From Acidobacteriota bacterium (GTDB lineage Bacteria > Acidobacteriota > Thermoanaerobaculia > UBA5066): a stretch of 36,989 nucleotides of DNA. The stretch is from the NCBI GenBank assembly GCA_030278895.1, contig JARXKK010000018.1, positions 1-36,989 of the forward strand. Direction: 5' to 3'. The notes below the pieces were generated by a model, which was not told the origin of the DNA, made no database searches, and saw only the letters and a list, made by a program, of their open reading frames with translations. This document shows, one piece after another, positions 26,301-34,920 of the stretch (positions are counted from its first letter, which is position 1; every line of letters starts with the position of its first letter). A program made the translations under genes and the position numbers.

Positions 26301-27125
26301 CTAACGATCGAGGAAGGCGAGAACCCGCCGTGCGAACGCGACCGGCCGCTCCGTGGGCGGCACGTGTCCGCAGCGCGGGAGGATCTCGAGACGCGCGTTC
26401 GGCAGGGCGCGCGCGAGGCGGCGTCCGGCCGCGAGCGGGAAGATGCGGTCGCGGTCTCCCCAGAGGATGAGCGTCTCGTTCGTGATCCGCGCGAGGTCGC
26501 GGGGCTTCATGACGTCTTCCCCTGCCGCCATCGACGCCACGAGTTTCATGAGCTGCGGCCGGTTCCGCCTGCGCCCCTTGTAGAGCGCCGCGGCGAGCGC
26601 AACGAGCGGATGCCCGAGAATCCGCGAGTTCACGCTCGTCGAAAGGAGGCGGCGCGAGTCTTCGAAGCTGCCCGGTACGAATGGGAGCGACGTTGCGAGA
26701 AAGTCGATGGTCTCGGCCACCGGCTGCCCCGCGGCGTCCACGAGGACGAGCCGCCTCACGAGGCGCGGGTGGTGTCGCACGATGTCGAGCGCCACGGCGC
26801 CTCCGAGCGAGTGCCCCAGGAGGTCCACGCGCCTCGGCCTGTCGGGCAGCGCCTCGATGGCGCCGACGACGGCGTCGGCGAGGAGGCGGATGCGATATGT
26901 GACGCCGGACCCCGCCGGTTTGTCGCTCCAGCCGTGTCCGAGCAGGTCCACCGCGAGGACGCGCCGCTTCCGCGCGAAAAGCGGCAGCGTGAGCGCCCAC
27001 TCACCGTGATCCGCCCCGATGCCGTGCAGCAGAACGAGCGGCGGGGCGCCGTCCGGGCGCGAGGCTCCGGCATCGAGGCACCCCACGCAGAGGCCGGAGG
27101 GAAGCGCGAGCCGGAGACGCTTCAA
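26301..27125 (-). CDS. Alpha/beta-fold hydrolase
   Basis: A 274-residue single-domain hydrolase. The oxyanion loop is LVLLHGIGADHGEW, the nucleophile elbow is GHSLGG, the acid is in LILWGDRDRIFP and the catalytic histidine is in RCGHVPPTERP; the triad is complete. VLAVDLLGHGWSDKP is typical of the epoxide hydrolase/esterase/C-C hydrolase group, which is too broad to name a substrate. No signal peptide. It starts at the ATG at 27125, 10 bases after lexA, and is followed by the M61 gene after 13 bases, so all three are probably one transcript and may respond to DNA damage. Confidence 0.88.
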   Translation of the reverse strand: MKRLRLALPSGLCVGCLDAGASRPDGAPPLVLLHGIGADHGEWALTLPLFARKRRVLAVDLLGHGWSDKPAGSGVTYRIRLLADAVVGAIEALPDRPRRVDLLGHSLGGAVALDIVRHHPRLVRRLVLVDAAGQPVAETIDFLATSLPFVPGSFEDSRRLLSTSVNSRILGHPLVALAAALYKGRRRNRPQLMKLVASMAAGEDVMKPRDLARITNETLILWGDRDRIFPLAAGRRLARALPNARLEILPRCGHVPPTERPVAFARRVLAFLDR

Positions 27126-27135
27126 GTCTTTCGCT

Positions 27136-27750
27136 TCAGTACTTTCGCATCAACCCGACGACGACGCCTTGCACCTTGAGGTCGCCCTCGGCGACCCAGA
27201 TCGGCTTCATGCGCTCGTTCGCGGGCTGGAGCCGGATGCGGCCATCGGACTCCCGGTAGAAGCGCTTGAGCGTGGCCTCGCCGTTCAGGAGCGCCGCCAC
27301 CATCTCGCCGTTCGAAGCCTTCTCGCGGCGATTCACGACGACGTAGTCTCCGTCGTGAATGCCGTCGTCGATCATCGAGCTCCCGTTCACGCGCAGCACG
27401 TAGTTCTGCCCCTTGCGCGTCAGCACTTCGGGGACTGCGACCATCTCGGGGTCGGAATCGGATTCCATCTCGATGGGCTGTCCAGCGGCGATGCGCCCCG
27501 CGATCGGGATCTCGACCGCCCCCGCACGTCGGTCCTCTTCGGCCAAAACCAGAGACCTCCGCTTGTTCCAGTCGCGCACGAGCACGCCCTTCTCGAGAAG
27601 CAGCTTGATGTGCTTCTGGAGCGTCCCGAACGAGGAGTAGCCGAACTCCTCGCAGATTTCGCGTTGCGTGGGGGAAAGGCCCCTCTTCTGGCGATAGGCC
27701 CGAATGAAGTCGAGGATTTCTTTTTGCTTCGGAGTCAGGGTCAGTGCCAT
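27136..27750 (-). CDS. lexA: SOS repressor LexA
   Basis: LexA represses DNA-damage genes and cleaves itself when RecA filaments form. The 204-residue protein has the N-terminal winged helix (LTPKQKEILDFIRAYRQKRGLSPTQREICEEFG), the cleavage site A89-G90 in GRIAAGQP, the nucleophile S125 in NGSSMIDDGI and the general base K162 in ATLKRF. All are intact. The DNA-reading helix (PTQREICEEFGYSSFGTLQKHI) differs from the SXXAVXXXLXXLE-like pattern of common LexAs, so its operator may be non-standard. The ATG at 27750 has no strong Shine-Dalgarno sequence and follows an AT-rich region with inverted repeats. First gene of lexA-hydrolase-M61. Confidence 0.94.
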   Translation of the reverse strand: MALTLTPKQKEILDFIRAYRQKRGLSPTQREICEEFGYSSFGTLQKHIKLLLEKGVLVRDWNKRRSLVLAEEDRRAGAVEIPIAGRIAAGQPIEMESDSDPEMVAVPEVLTRKGQNYVLRVNGSSMIDDGIHDGDYVVVNRREKASNGEMVAALLNGEATLKRFYRESDGRIRLQPANERMKPIWVAEGDLKVQGVVVGLMRKY

Positions 27751-27765
27751 ATTTAGTAAGGCTTT

Positions 27766-27829
27766 CTGTAGCTTCTTCCTAATATAATAAGGAAAATATA
27801 AGATTTCTTAGAATAAATATTGGCTACAG
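27766..27829. promoter_or_regulatory. AT-rich lexA control region with inverted repeats
   Basis: CTGTAGC (27766-27772) and its inverted copy GCTACAG (27823-27829) flank a strikingly AT-rich core. Inside lies TTCCTAATATAATAAGGAA (about 27776-27794), with 5-base perfect arms and an A/T-only centre. Two TATATT boxes on the minus strand (27781-27786 and 27795-27800) could be -10 elements for lexA. Autoregulation by LexA is the usual case, so one of these repeats may be its operator; which one cannot be told from sequence alone. Confidence 0.45.
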
Positions 27830-27902
27830 CCTCTCACCTTTGCCACACGCGCAAGATAGGCGTAAATCCTGGGCGCGTCAAGGAAAAATCTCTTCCATGC
27901 TC

Positions 27903-27908
27903 TACACT
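27903..27908 (+). promoter_or_regulatory. Possible -10 box of the 27917 gene
   Basis: TACACT lies 8 bases before the GTG start at 27917, with no Shine-Dalgarno sequence between. No good -35 match was found. Confidence 0.3.
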
Positions 27909-27916
27909 GAACCGCC

Positions 27917-28360
27917 GTGCCCGAACTGATTGAGCCGAAGACCGGAGTGTCCCTGAGCCGTCGCATCCTGCGCGTCGCGCTCCTCGGTCTCGTTCTCGCG
28001 CTCCTCGCTTTCGGCGGGATTCTTTTTCTGTTCAACCGGCCCTTCAGCAGCAGCCCGCCGACACTCACCGCTTCGCGCCTCACCGTCGGCAACCGCCTGT
28101 TCCCCGTCCAGGTGGCGGTTTTCCCGGAGCGCGTCGCCCTGCACAAGCCGCGCTTCTTCGGGCATATGGAGAATTCGATCTCGATCGACCAGATCGCGTC
28201 CGTGAAGATCCAGGCGAGCGTCGTCTTCGCGGACGTCGTTCTCGACACGACGGGCGGGTCTCCCCCGCTGGTGATCCACGGTCTCTTCAAGAAAGACGCC
28301 GAAACCCTGCGCGAACAGATCACCGCCGCCCGCGAGAACCGGCGGAAGCCGCCGGCCTGA
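27917..28360 (+). CDS. Small single-span membrane protein with PH-like cytosolic or periplasmic part
   Basis: The 147-residue protein has one strong membrane segment (about residues 18-40, VALLGLVLALLAFGGILFLF) and then a beta-rich domain: LTVGNRLFPVQVAVFPERVALHKPRFFGHMENSISIDQIASVKIQASVVFADVVLDTTGG. The alternation ending in a helix (DAETLREQITAAREN) resembles bacterial PH-like domains, but the match is by eye. Function unknown. The GTG at 27917 is the only sensible start. It diverges from lexA and precedes the lipoprotein gene by about 80 bases. Confidence 0.65.
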   Translation: MPELIEPKTGVSLSRRILRVALLGLVLALLAFGGILFLFNRPFSSSPPTLTASRLTVGNRLFPVQVAVFPERVALHKPRFFGHMENSISIDQIASVKIQASVVFADVVLDTTGGSPPLVIHGLFKKDAETLREQITAARENRRKPPA

Positions 28361-28379
28361 TCTTTCTGACTCATTTGTC

Positions 28380-28393
28380 CAAACCGCGGTTTG
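28380..28393. promoter_or_regulatory. 14-base perfect palindrome upstream of the lipoprotein gene
   Basis: CAAACCGCGGTTTG is a perfect palindrome 50 bases before the lipoprotein ATG. With no loop it is better read as a protein-binding site than a terminator. TTGTCC (28375-28380) and TACGCT (28403-28408) lie on either side but are 22 bases apart, too far for a standard promoter. The sequence CAAACCGCGG recurs in the terminator at 29106-29115. Confidence 0.4.
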
Positions 28394-28443
28394 CGGGGAA
28401 AATACGCTGACCGAGAATCCGAAAAACAGATGGAGGAAATGGA

Positions 28444-29073
28444 ATGAAGAACGCTCTCAAGATCACCGCGGCGGCTCTGTGCTGCCTGGCCCTCGTCGCG
28501 TGCAGCCAGAAGGTCCCCGCCGAAGCCGCACTCAAGGCGGCCGACACCTCCATGAACGAGGTCAGGGCCGACGGCGCCAAATACGCTGCGGAGCAGATGA
28601 AGGGACTCACGGCCTCCTACACCGCCGCCCAGGAAGCGTTCAACAAGGGCGACTACAAGGCCGCGATGGAACTCGCGCAGGGCGTCCCCGCCAAGGCCAA
28701 GGACGTCGCCGCCGCCGCTGCCGCCAAGAAGGACGAGCTCACGAAATCCTGGAATGCGCTGAACGCTTCTGTTCCGGGCATGGTCGAGCAGTTCAAGGCG
28801 AAGGTCGATGCCCTGAGCGCGATGAAGAAGCTGCCCAAGGACATGGATGCCGCCAGGCTCGACGCCGCGAAGGCGAGCCTTTCCGACATCACGAAGTCCT
28901 GGGGCGAGGCTTCCGATGCTTTCAAGTCGGGCAACCTGATCGACGCGAACGCCAGGGGCAACGCCGTGAAGGCGAAGGTCGCCGACGCGATCGCCGCCCT
29001 CGCTCCCGCTGCCGCCCCTGCCGCCGCTCCTGCTCCCGTGGCCGCTCCCAAGGCCAAGCCGGCCAAGAAGTAG
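28444..29073 (+). CDS. Alanine-rich helical lipoprotein
   Basis: The 209-residue protein has a signal peptide with a lipobox, LVAC, placing the lipidated cysteine at residue 20, so it is anchored in a membrane facing the periplasm. The rest is Ala/Lys-rich amphipathic helix with repeated AAKA and DAAK patterns, predicted to be coiled coil, and the end is an Ala/Pro run (APAAAPAPVAAPKAKPAKK) that may span the wall. A strong GGAGG precedes the ATG. It looks like a structural envelope lipoprotein, somewhat like DUF4398-type proteins; function unknown. It ends in a strong intrinsic terminator. Confidence 0.8.
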   Translation: MKNALKITAAALCCLALVACSQKVPAEAALKAADTSMNEVRADGAKYAAEQMKGLTASYTAAQEAFNKGDYKAAMELAQGVPAKAKDVAAAAAAKKDELTKSWNALNASVPGMVEQFKAKVDALSAMKKLPKDMDAARLDAAKASLSDITKSWGEASDAFKSGNLIDANARGNAVKAKVADAIAALAPAAAPAAAPAPVAAPKAKPAKK

Positions 29074-29095
29074 ACCCCTCGAATCCCGGAACCTC

Positions 29096-29125
29096 AGGCC
29101 CGCGGCAAACCGCGGGCCTTCTTTT
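29096..29125 (+). terminator. Intrinsic terminator after the lipoprotein gene
   Basis: AGGCCCGCGG (29096-29105), loop CAAA (29106-29109), CCGCGGGCCT (29110-29119): a perfect 10-base-pair stem, followed by TCTTTT. It stops plus-strand transcription before the convergent argJ gene, whose stop is at 29128. No T-tract serves the minus strand. Confidence 0.88.
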
Positions 29126-29127
29126 CG

Positions 29128-30315
29128 TCAGCTCCGGTAGTCCGCGTTGACCGAGACGTAGGCGTGCCCGAGGTCGCACGAGAGCTTTCGGGCCTTCGCC
29201 TTGCCGGCGCCGAGGTCGACGACGATGGGAACGCGCTCTCGCGAGAAGATCCGCTCGGCTCGACTCTCGCTGTACTTCGCCGGGAGGCCGTTCTTCACGA
29301 GCGTCAACGGGCCGAGCGTCAGCGAGACGCGCGTCGGCGACAGGCGCGCGCCGCTCCGTCCGACGGCGGCGAGAATACGGCCCCAGTTCGGGTCGCCTCC
29401 GGAGAGCGCCGTCTTCACGAGCGGCGAGGTCGCGATCGCGTGCGCCGCCGCCTTCGCCTCGATTGCGTTGTGGGCGCCGACGATCGAGATCTCGAGGACG
29501 CGCGTCGCCCCTTCGCCGTCTCGCACCATCATCCAGGCGAGCGCGCGGCAGACCTTCGTGAGGGCCGCGCGGAACGCGGCGCCTTCACCCGGCTTCCGGA
29601 GCTCGCGCCCGCCCATTTCGCCCGAGGCCATCACGAGGAGCGTGTCGTTCGTGGACGTGTCGCCGTCGACGGAGATCGCGTTGAAGCTCTCTTCCGCGGC
29701 CGCCCGGAGAGTCGCCTTGAGATACGCCGGGCTCGCCGCCGCATCGGTCATGACGAACGCGAGCATCGTCGCCATGTTCGGGTGAATCATGCCCGCGCCC
29801 TTCGCGACGCCCACGACGCGTCCCCGCCGGCCGGCGATGACGAACGACGCCTGGGCCACCTTCGGACCGACGTCCGTCGTGAGGATCGCGTGCGACGCGG
29901 CCTCGAGGCCCGAGGCCGACAGGCGCGCCTTCGCGTCCGGAAGCGCCGCTCGGATCTTCGCGTCCGGCAGGAGAACGCCGATGACGCCCGTCGACGAAAC
30001 GAGCACTTCTTCCTTCGGACATCCGAGAAGGGCGGCCGCGCAGTCGCGCACCCGGCGCGCCGAATCCATCCCCGGCGCGCCCGTAATCGCGTTCGCGCAG
30101 CCGGCGTTTACGACGACGGCGCGCACCCGGCCGCCGCTTCTCTCGAGGTCTCGCGCGCCGAGGACCACCGGAGCTGCCTGAAAGCGGTTGCGCGTAAACA
30201 GGGCCGCGGCGTTCGCGCCCCTTGAAGCCACAAGAAGCGCGAGGTCGAGACGCTTCTTGTCCTTGCGGATGCCCGCGCGAACCCCGGACGCGAGGAAGCC
30301 CCTCGGAAGCCTCAC
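29128..30315 (-). CDS. argJ: Ornithine acetyltransferase / N-acetylglutamate synthase ArgJ
   Basis: ArgJ moves the acetyl group from N-acetylornithine to glutamate, recycling acetyl groups in arginine synthesis; some versions also use acetyl-CoA. The 395-residue precursor cuts itself before T183 in KGAGMIHPNMATML, which becomes the N-terminal nucleophile of the beta chain. Other motifs are VVVNAGCANAITG, VLVSSTGVIG, NAISVDGDTSTNDTLL and GGDPNWGRILAAVGRSG. All are intact. The GTG start at 30315 overlaps the argH stop (GTGA). It is the last gene of the operon. Because argA and argE are absent here, the acetyl cycle probably depends on ArgJ. Confidence 0.95.
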   Translation of the reverse strand: MRLPRGFLASGVRAGIRKDKKRLDLALLVASRGANAAALFTRNRFQAAPVVLGARDLERSGGRVRAVVVNAGCANAITGAPGMDSARRVRDCAAALLGCPKEEVLVSSTGVIGVLLPDAKIRAALPDAKARLSASGLEAASHAILTTDVGPKVAQASFVIAGRRGRVVGVAKGAGMIHPNMATMLAFVMTDAAASPAYLKATLRAAAEESFNAISVDGDTSTNDTLLVMASGEMGGRELRKPGEGAAFRAALTKVCRALAWMMVRDGEGATRVLEISIVGAHNAIEAKAAAHAIATSPLVKTALSGGDPNWGRILAAVGRSGARLSPTRVSLTLGPLTLVKNGLPAKYSESRAERIFSRERVPIVVDLGAGKAKARKLSCDLGHAYVSVNADYRS

Positions 30316-31685
30316 GACGTGCCTCCCGCGAGGCGCCGGACGGCGGCCTTGGCCGCACGTGCCACCTGCCGCGGCGACGTGCCGCCGGTGGAGTCCCGCT
30401 TCGCGAGCGCGCGCCTGACGTCCAGAGCTTGAAGATCCTGGCTGGTGATTTCCTTCGATGGCCCGAGAGCCGCCAGCGTCGCGCCGAGCGCCTCGGCTTC
30501 CGCGATACGGCGGCCGACGACTTCGTGCGCCTCGCGGAAGGGCATGCCCCTCTTCGCGAGCGCGTCCGCAAGCTCGGTCGCGAGCAGGCGGTCGTCCGAG
30601 GCCGCGAGCGCCATGCGCTCGCGGTCGAGGTGGAGCCCTTCGATGAGGGCCGTGAGCGCGGGGAGGGCGACGGCGAGGACGCCGCGCACGCGAAAGACCG
30701 GTTCCTTGTCGAGCTGGAGGTCCTTGTCGTACGCGAGCGGCAGGCCCTTGAGCAGCGCGAGGAGCCCGGTCAGCTCGCCGATCGCGCGGCCGGCGTGTCC
30801 GCGGGCGAGCTCGAGCACGTCCGGGTTCTTCTTCTGCGGCATCCGCGAGGAGCCCGTCGCAAGCGCGTCCGGAAGTGCCGCGAAGCCGAACTCGTCCGAC
30901 GTGAAGGCGATGAGGTCTTCCCCGAGCCGCGAGAGGTGCACGAGAAGGAGCGTCGCGGCGAAGAGAAATTCCGCCGCCGCGTCACGGTCGGAGACCGCGT
31001 CGAGCGAATTCGCCGTGGGGCGGAGGAATCCGAGGCTTCGGGCGAGCGCCTCGCGGTCGATCGGGAGAGGCGTGCCCGAGAGCGCGCCGGAGCCGAGCGG
31101 GCATTCGTCTGCCCGCGAGGCCGCGTTGTCGAAGCGGCCCGCGTCGCGCCTCAGCATCTCCACGTAGGCGAGGCACCAGTGGCCGAACGTGACGGGCTCG
31201 GCGCGTTTCATGTGCGTGTAGCCGGGCATGGGCGTCGCGGCCTCGGCTTCCGCGCGCCGCGCGAGCGCGAGCGCGAGGGCACGCGCGGAGGCGGCGCCCT
31301 CTGCGAGCGCGTCCTTGACGTACAGGCGGAAGTCCGTCGCGACCTGGTCGTTCCGCGAGCGCCCCGTGTGCAATTTTCCCGCGAGCGGACCCACCTTGGC
31401 GGCGAGGCGGGCCTCGACGAAGGAGTGCACGTCCTCGTCGTCCGCGTCGGGCGGAAGGCCCGTCTTCGCGACCTCGACGCCGATCTCCTCGAGGCCGGCC
31501 ACGAGCTTCTTGACGTCGGCGGAAGACAGCACGCCCGCGGCACCGAGCGCTTCGGCCCAGGCGATCGACCCGCGGAGGTCCTCGGCGAGAAGCGCGCGGT
31601 CGAACACGAACGAGTCGTTGAAGGCGCGAAGGGCTTGCGCGGGAGGCTCGGTGAACCGCCCGCCCCAGAGCTGGCGACGGGTCAA
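30312..31685 (-). CDS. argH: Argininosuccinate lyase ArgH
   Basis: ArgH splits argininosuccinate into arginine and fumarate, the last step. The 457-residue protein has the fumarase/aspartase superfamily signature GSSRMPQKKNPD with the mobile-loop catalytic serine, KLHTGRSRNDQVATDFRL, and the catalytic His in PGYTHMKRAEPVTFGHW. Standard length. The TTG start at 31685 begins TRRQLWGGRF, the usual ArgH N-terminus, 4 bases after the argG stop, with AAGGGTGA as ribosome-binding site inside argG. Confidence 0.95.
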   Translation of the reverse strand: MTRRQLWGGRFTEPPAQALRAFNDSFVFDRALLAEDLRGSIAWAEALGAAGVLSSADVKKLVAGLEEIGVEVAKTGLPPDADDEDVHSFVEARLAAKVGPLAGKLHTGRSRNDQVATDFRLYVKDALAEGAASARALALALARRAEAEAATPMPGYTHMKRAEPVTFGHWCLAYVEMLRRDAGRFDNAASRADECPLGSGALSGTPLPIDREALARSLGFLRPTANSLDAVSDRDAAAEFLFAATLLLVHLSRLGEDLIAFTSDEFGFAALPDALATGSSRMPQKKNPDVLELARGHAGRAIGELTGLLALLKGLPLAYDKDLQLDKEPVFRVRGVLAVALPALTALIEGLHLDRERMALAASDDRLLATELADALAKRGMPFREAHEVVGRRIAEAEALGATLAALGPSKEITSQDLQALDVRRALAKRDSTGGTSPRQVARAAKAAVRRLAGGTS

Positions 31686-31689
31686 CGTC

Positions 31690-32925
31690 TCACCCTTCCC
31701 CGGACACGACGGCCTGGTAAGTCGTGCCGGCCTTCAGGCGCAGGCGGCCCTTCGTCGGCAGGCCGAAGAGCCTGATGAATCCGGCCGCGTCGGCCGGCGT
31801 GTAGCCGCGCATGTCGAACGACGCGAGGTGCGCCGAGTAGAGCGCGTGCGGCGACGTGCGTCCGATGACGGAGGACGAGCCCTTGAACAGCTTGAGTGTG
31901 ACGTCGCCGGTCACGGTCGGCATGAGCGCGTTCATGAACGCGTCCAGCGCCTCGCGGAGCGGCGAGAACCATTGGCCGAAGTAGACAAGCTCGGCATAGC
32001 GTGCTGCGAGCTTTTCCTTCTCGTGGGCGCTGTCGCGGTCGAGAGTCAGCGTCTCGAGGGCGCGGAGCGCCATGACGAGAAGGGTGCCGCCGGGCGTCTC
32101 GTAGACGCCGCGCGACTTGATGCCCACGAGGCGGTTCTCGACGATGTCCACGCGGCCCACACCGTGGCGGCCGGCGATCTCGTTGAGCTTCTGGATGAGC
32201 GCCACCGGCGCGAGCTTCTCGCCGTTCACCGCGACGGGCAGCCCCGCCGCGAAGGAGATCGTCACGCGCTCCGGCGTGTCGGGGGCCTTCTCGGGGTCGA
32301 CCGTCAGCTTGAACATCGACTCCTCGGGCTCGAAGCCCGGCTCCTCCAGCGGGCCGCCCTCGTGCGAGATGTGCCAGAGGTTGCGGTCGCGCGAATACAG
32401 GTCCTTCTTCGTGGAGGAGACGGGGATTCCGCGCGCCGCCGCATAGTCGATCGCGTCCTCACGCGACTGGATGTCCCATTCGCGCCAGGGCGCGATGATG
32501 GCGAGCTCTGGCGCGAGCGCCATGTACGCGAGCTCGAACCGGACCTGGTCGTTGCCCTTCCCCGTGCACCCGTGCGAGAAGGCGTCGCACCCGGTCGCGA
32601 GGGCGACCTCCACTTGTTTCTTGGCGATCAGGGGGCGCGCCGTGGCCGTCCCCAGGAGGTAGTCGTGCTCGTAGACGGCGCCGGCCTTCAGGACCGGAAA
32701 GAGGTAGTCGCGCGCGAACTCGTCCTTCGCGTCGATGAGGAAGAACTCCGACGCGCCGGTATTCTTGGCCTTTTCCGCGAGCCCCGCGGTCTCTTCGGCC
32801 TGGCCGACGTCAACCGCGACGGCGACCACCTCGCAGCCGTAGTTTTCCTTGAGCCAGGGAATGATGATGGACGTGTCGAGCCCGCCCGAGTAGGCGAGCG
32901 CGACCTTCTTCACTTTCGGCTTCAC
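31690..32925 (-). CDS. argG: Argininosuccinate synthase ArgG
   Basis: ArgG joins citrulline and aspartate using ATP. The 411-residue protein has the PP-loop AYSGGLDTS near the start, [29 protein letters not shown] and the ATP/citrulline-binding stretches that follow ([15 protein letters not shown]). The GTG at 32925 overlaps the argD stop (GTGA) and follows AAGGAGAAAG, so the start is firm; an open frame continues upstream only as a shadow of argD. Complete at both ends. Confidence 0.96.
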   Translation of the reverse strand: MKPKVKKVALAYSGGLDTSIIIPWLKENYGCEVVAVAVDVGQAEETAGLAEKAKNTGASEFFLIDAKDEFARDYLFPVLKAGAVYEHDYLLGTATARPLIAKKQVEVALATGCDAFSHGCTGKGNDQVRFELAYMALAPELAIIAPWREWDIQSREDAIDYAAARGIPVSSTKKDLYSRDRNLWHISHEGGPLEEPGFEPEESMFKLTVDPEKAPDTPERVTISFAAGLPVAVNGEKLAPVALIQKLNEIAGRHGVGRVDIVENRLVGIKSRGVYETPGGTLLVMALRALETLTLDRDSAHEKEKLAARYAELVYFGQWFSPLREALDAFMNALMPTVTGDVTLKLFKGSSSVIGRTSPHALYSAHLASFDMRGYTPADAAGFIRLFGLPTKGRLRLKAGTTYQAVVSGEG

Positions 32926-34136
32926 GAGACTTTCTCCTTCGGCGCTTCGCGGAGGATTTCTTCGAGCGCCTTGACGAATCCGGATAGCGCCGGGCGGGGC
33001 ACGACGTACGGCGGCAGGAGGCGAAGGACCTTCGTCCGCGAAGTCCCGACGACGAAGCCCTTCGCGAGAAGCGCCTTCTGAACTTCCGCGGCGTCGCGCG
33101 AGAGCTCGATGCCCCACATGAGGCCGCGGCCCCTCACGTCGACGATCTGCCCCCTGCTGCGCTTCTTCGCGCTCCGGAGCTTCTTCCCGAACCACTCGCC
33201 CGTCTCGCGGTTCTTCTCCAGGTAGCCGCCTTCCACGATCTCGTCGAGCGTCTCGAGGCCGAGCCGGCACGCGATGGGATTGCCGCCGAAAGTCGTGCCG
33301 TGGTGCCCCGGGTGGACGAGGGCCGCGATCCGCGCGCCGACGAGAACGACGCCGAGCGGCAGGCCGCCGCCGATGGGCTTGGCGAGCGTCACGAGGTCGG
33401 GCACGACGCCGAGCTCCTGAAAGACGAACATGTGCCCCGTGCGTCCGAGGCCGGACTGGATCTCATCGAGGACGAGCGCCGCGCCCACGCGGTCGGCCGC
33501 GGCCCGCGCGGCTTTCACGTATTCGGGCGTGAGCGGCACGATGCCGCCCTCCCCCATGATGGGTTCCAGGAAGATTGCGGCCGTCTCGGGTGTGACGGCG
33601 CGCTCGAGCGCAGCGACGTCGTTCGGCGGAAGGAAGACCGTTTCACCCACGAGCGGCAGGAACGGCGTCCGATAGCCCTCGTTCCCCGTGAGGGCGAGCG
33701 CACCCATCGTGCGCCCGTGAAAACCGCCCTCGAGCGCGACCATCCGGCTCCGGCCGGGCGCCGCGAGACGCGTGAACTTGATAGCCGCTTCGATCGCCTC
33801 GGTTCCGCTGTTGCAGAAGAAGACGCGCGGCATCCCGGAGAGCTGCGTGAGGCGTTCGGCGAGAAGACCCTGCGCCGGGTGGTAGAAGAGGTTCGAGACG
33901 TGGAGGAGGTGATTCGCCTCCTCGCGGAGCGCCTTCACGAGGCGCGGGTGGCGGTGGCCGAGCGCGTTCACCGCGATGCCGGCGAGAAGGTCCCAGTAGA
34001 CCTTCCCGTCCGCGTCGACGAGCTTCGCGCCCTTGCCGGAGAGCGGGTGGAAGGGCGTGCGCTTGTACGTGCCGAGGATGTTGTCGGCATCGCGCCTTTC
34101 GACGAGAGACGGAGCTTCAGGCGGCGGCTGATGCAA
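32922..34136 (-). CDS. argD: Acetylornithine aminotransferase ArgD
   Basis: A PLP-dependent class III aminotransferase that converts N-acetylglutamate semialdehyde to N-acetylornithine. The 404-residue protein shows [43 protein letters not shown], the PLP lysine in [12 protein letters not shown], and [12 protein letters not shown] chose the TTG at 34136 because GGAGG lies 8 bases upstream inside argB; the gene then overlaps argB by 20 bases. The upstream frame to 34181 has no family similarity. It may also serve lysine synthesis as DapC, as some ArgD enzymes do. Confidence 0.94.
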   Translation of the reverse strand: MHQPPPEAPSLVERRDADNILGTYKRTPFHPLSGKGAKLVDADGKVYWDLLAGIAVNALGHRHPRLVKALREEANHLLHVSNLFYHPAQGLLAERLTQLSGMPRVFFCNSGTEAIEAAIKFTRLAAPGRSRMVALEGGFHGRTMGALALTGNEGYRTPFLPLVGETVFLPPNDVAALERAVTPETAAIFLEPIMGEGGIVPLTPEYVKAARAAADRVGAALVLDEIQSGLGRTGHMFVFQELGVVPDLVTLAKPIGGGLPLGVVLVGARIAALVHPGHHGTTFGGNPIACRLGLETLDEIVEGGYLEKNRETGEWFGKKLRSAKKRSRGQIVDVRGRGLMWGIELSRDAAEVQKALLAKGFVVGTSRTKVLRLLPPYVVPRPALSGFVKALEEILREAPKEKVS

Positions 34137-34920
34137 GGCGGGTTCCTCCGATGCCCTCGGCGAGCGCCGAGGCGTGACCATTCGGTCCGGCGATGACGAC
34201 CTGGGAGACGCCCGCCTTCACGGCCTCGAGGCAGGCGACGAGCTTCGGGCGCATGCCGCCGCCGACGGCGCCCGAAGACAGCATGGTCCATGCGGCATCG
34301 GCGTCGAGCTCTCTCACGAGCTTTCCCTCGGCGTCGAGAAGGCCTTCGACGTCCGTGAGGAAGACGAGCCTCTCGGCGCCAAGGGCGATCGCGAGAGCGG
34401 AAGCGGCGGAATCGGCGTTGACGTTGAGGAGCGTGCCCTCCCTCCCGAGCGCGACGGACGCCACGATCGGGAGCAGATCAGCGCCCAGGATGGCGCGGAT
34501 GAGCTTTGGATTCGAGAACGTGACGCGGCCGACGAATCCGAAGTCCACGCCGTCGAGGCGAGGATGGAATTCGGCCCAGAGGGTCTCGCCATCGGCCCCC
34601 GAAAGACCCGCGGAGGTCACGCCGAGAGAGCGAAACTCGGCGACGAGCGACTTGTTCACGAGGCCCGACAGGATCGAGACGACGACGTCGAGCGTCTCGG
34701 GGTCCGTGATCCGGAGCCCGCGGTACGTCTTCTTCGGAATCTTGAGCGCCTGAAGCGACGCGTCGATCCGCTTGCCGCCGCCGTGCACGACGACGATGCG
34801 CTGCCCGGCGGTCCACCGCGCCGCAATCGCGGCGAGCGCCGTCGCCCGCTGCCCGGCGTCTTCGAGGAGGCTGCCGCCCAGCTTGACGACGATGGGACGC
34901 CCGACACGGGTCGCGCTCAC
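34117..34920 (-). CDS. argB: Acetylglutamate kinase ArgB
   Basis: ArgB phosphorylates N-acetylglutamate, often the feedback-controlled step. The 267-residue amino acid kinase has VVKLGGSLLED, VVVHGGGKRIDASL, SAGLSGADGETL, LLNVNADSAASALAIALGAERLVFLTDVEGLLD and GGMRPKLVACLEAVKAGV. The N-terminus is short and lacks the N-terminal helix that makes arginine-sensitive ArgB enzymes hexameric, which suggests an arginine-insensitive form. The GTG at 34920 overlaps the argC stop (GTGA). Confidence 0.94.
   Translation of the reverse strand: MSATRVGRPIVVKLGGSLLEDAGQRATALAAIAARWTAGQRIVVVHGGGKRIDASLQALKIPKKTYRGLRITDPETLDVVVSILSGLVNKSLVAEFRSLGVTSAGLSGADGETLWAEFHPRLDGVDFGFVGRVTFSNPKLIRAILGADLLPIVASVALGREGTLLNVNADSAASALAIALGAERLVFLTDVEGLLDAEGKLVRELDADAAWTMLSSGAVGGGMRPKLVACLEAVKAGVSQVVIAGPNGHASALAEGIGGTRLASAAA

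Noticed and set aside
28380-28393. Palindrome as an intrinsic terminator of the 27917 gene
   Set aside because: It has no loop and no following T-tract.
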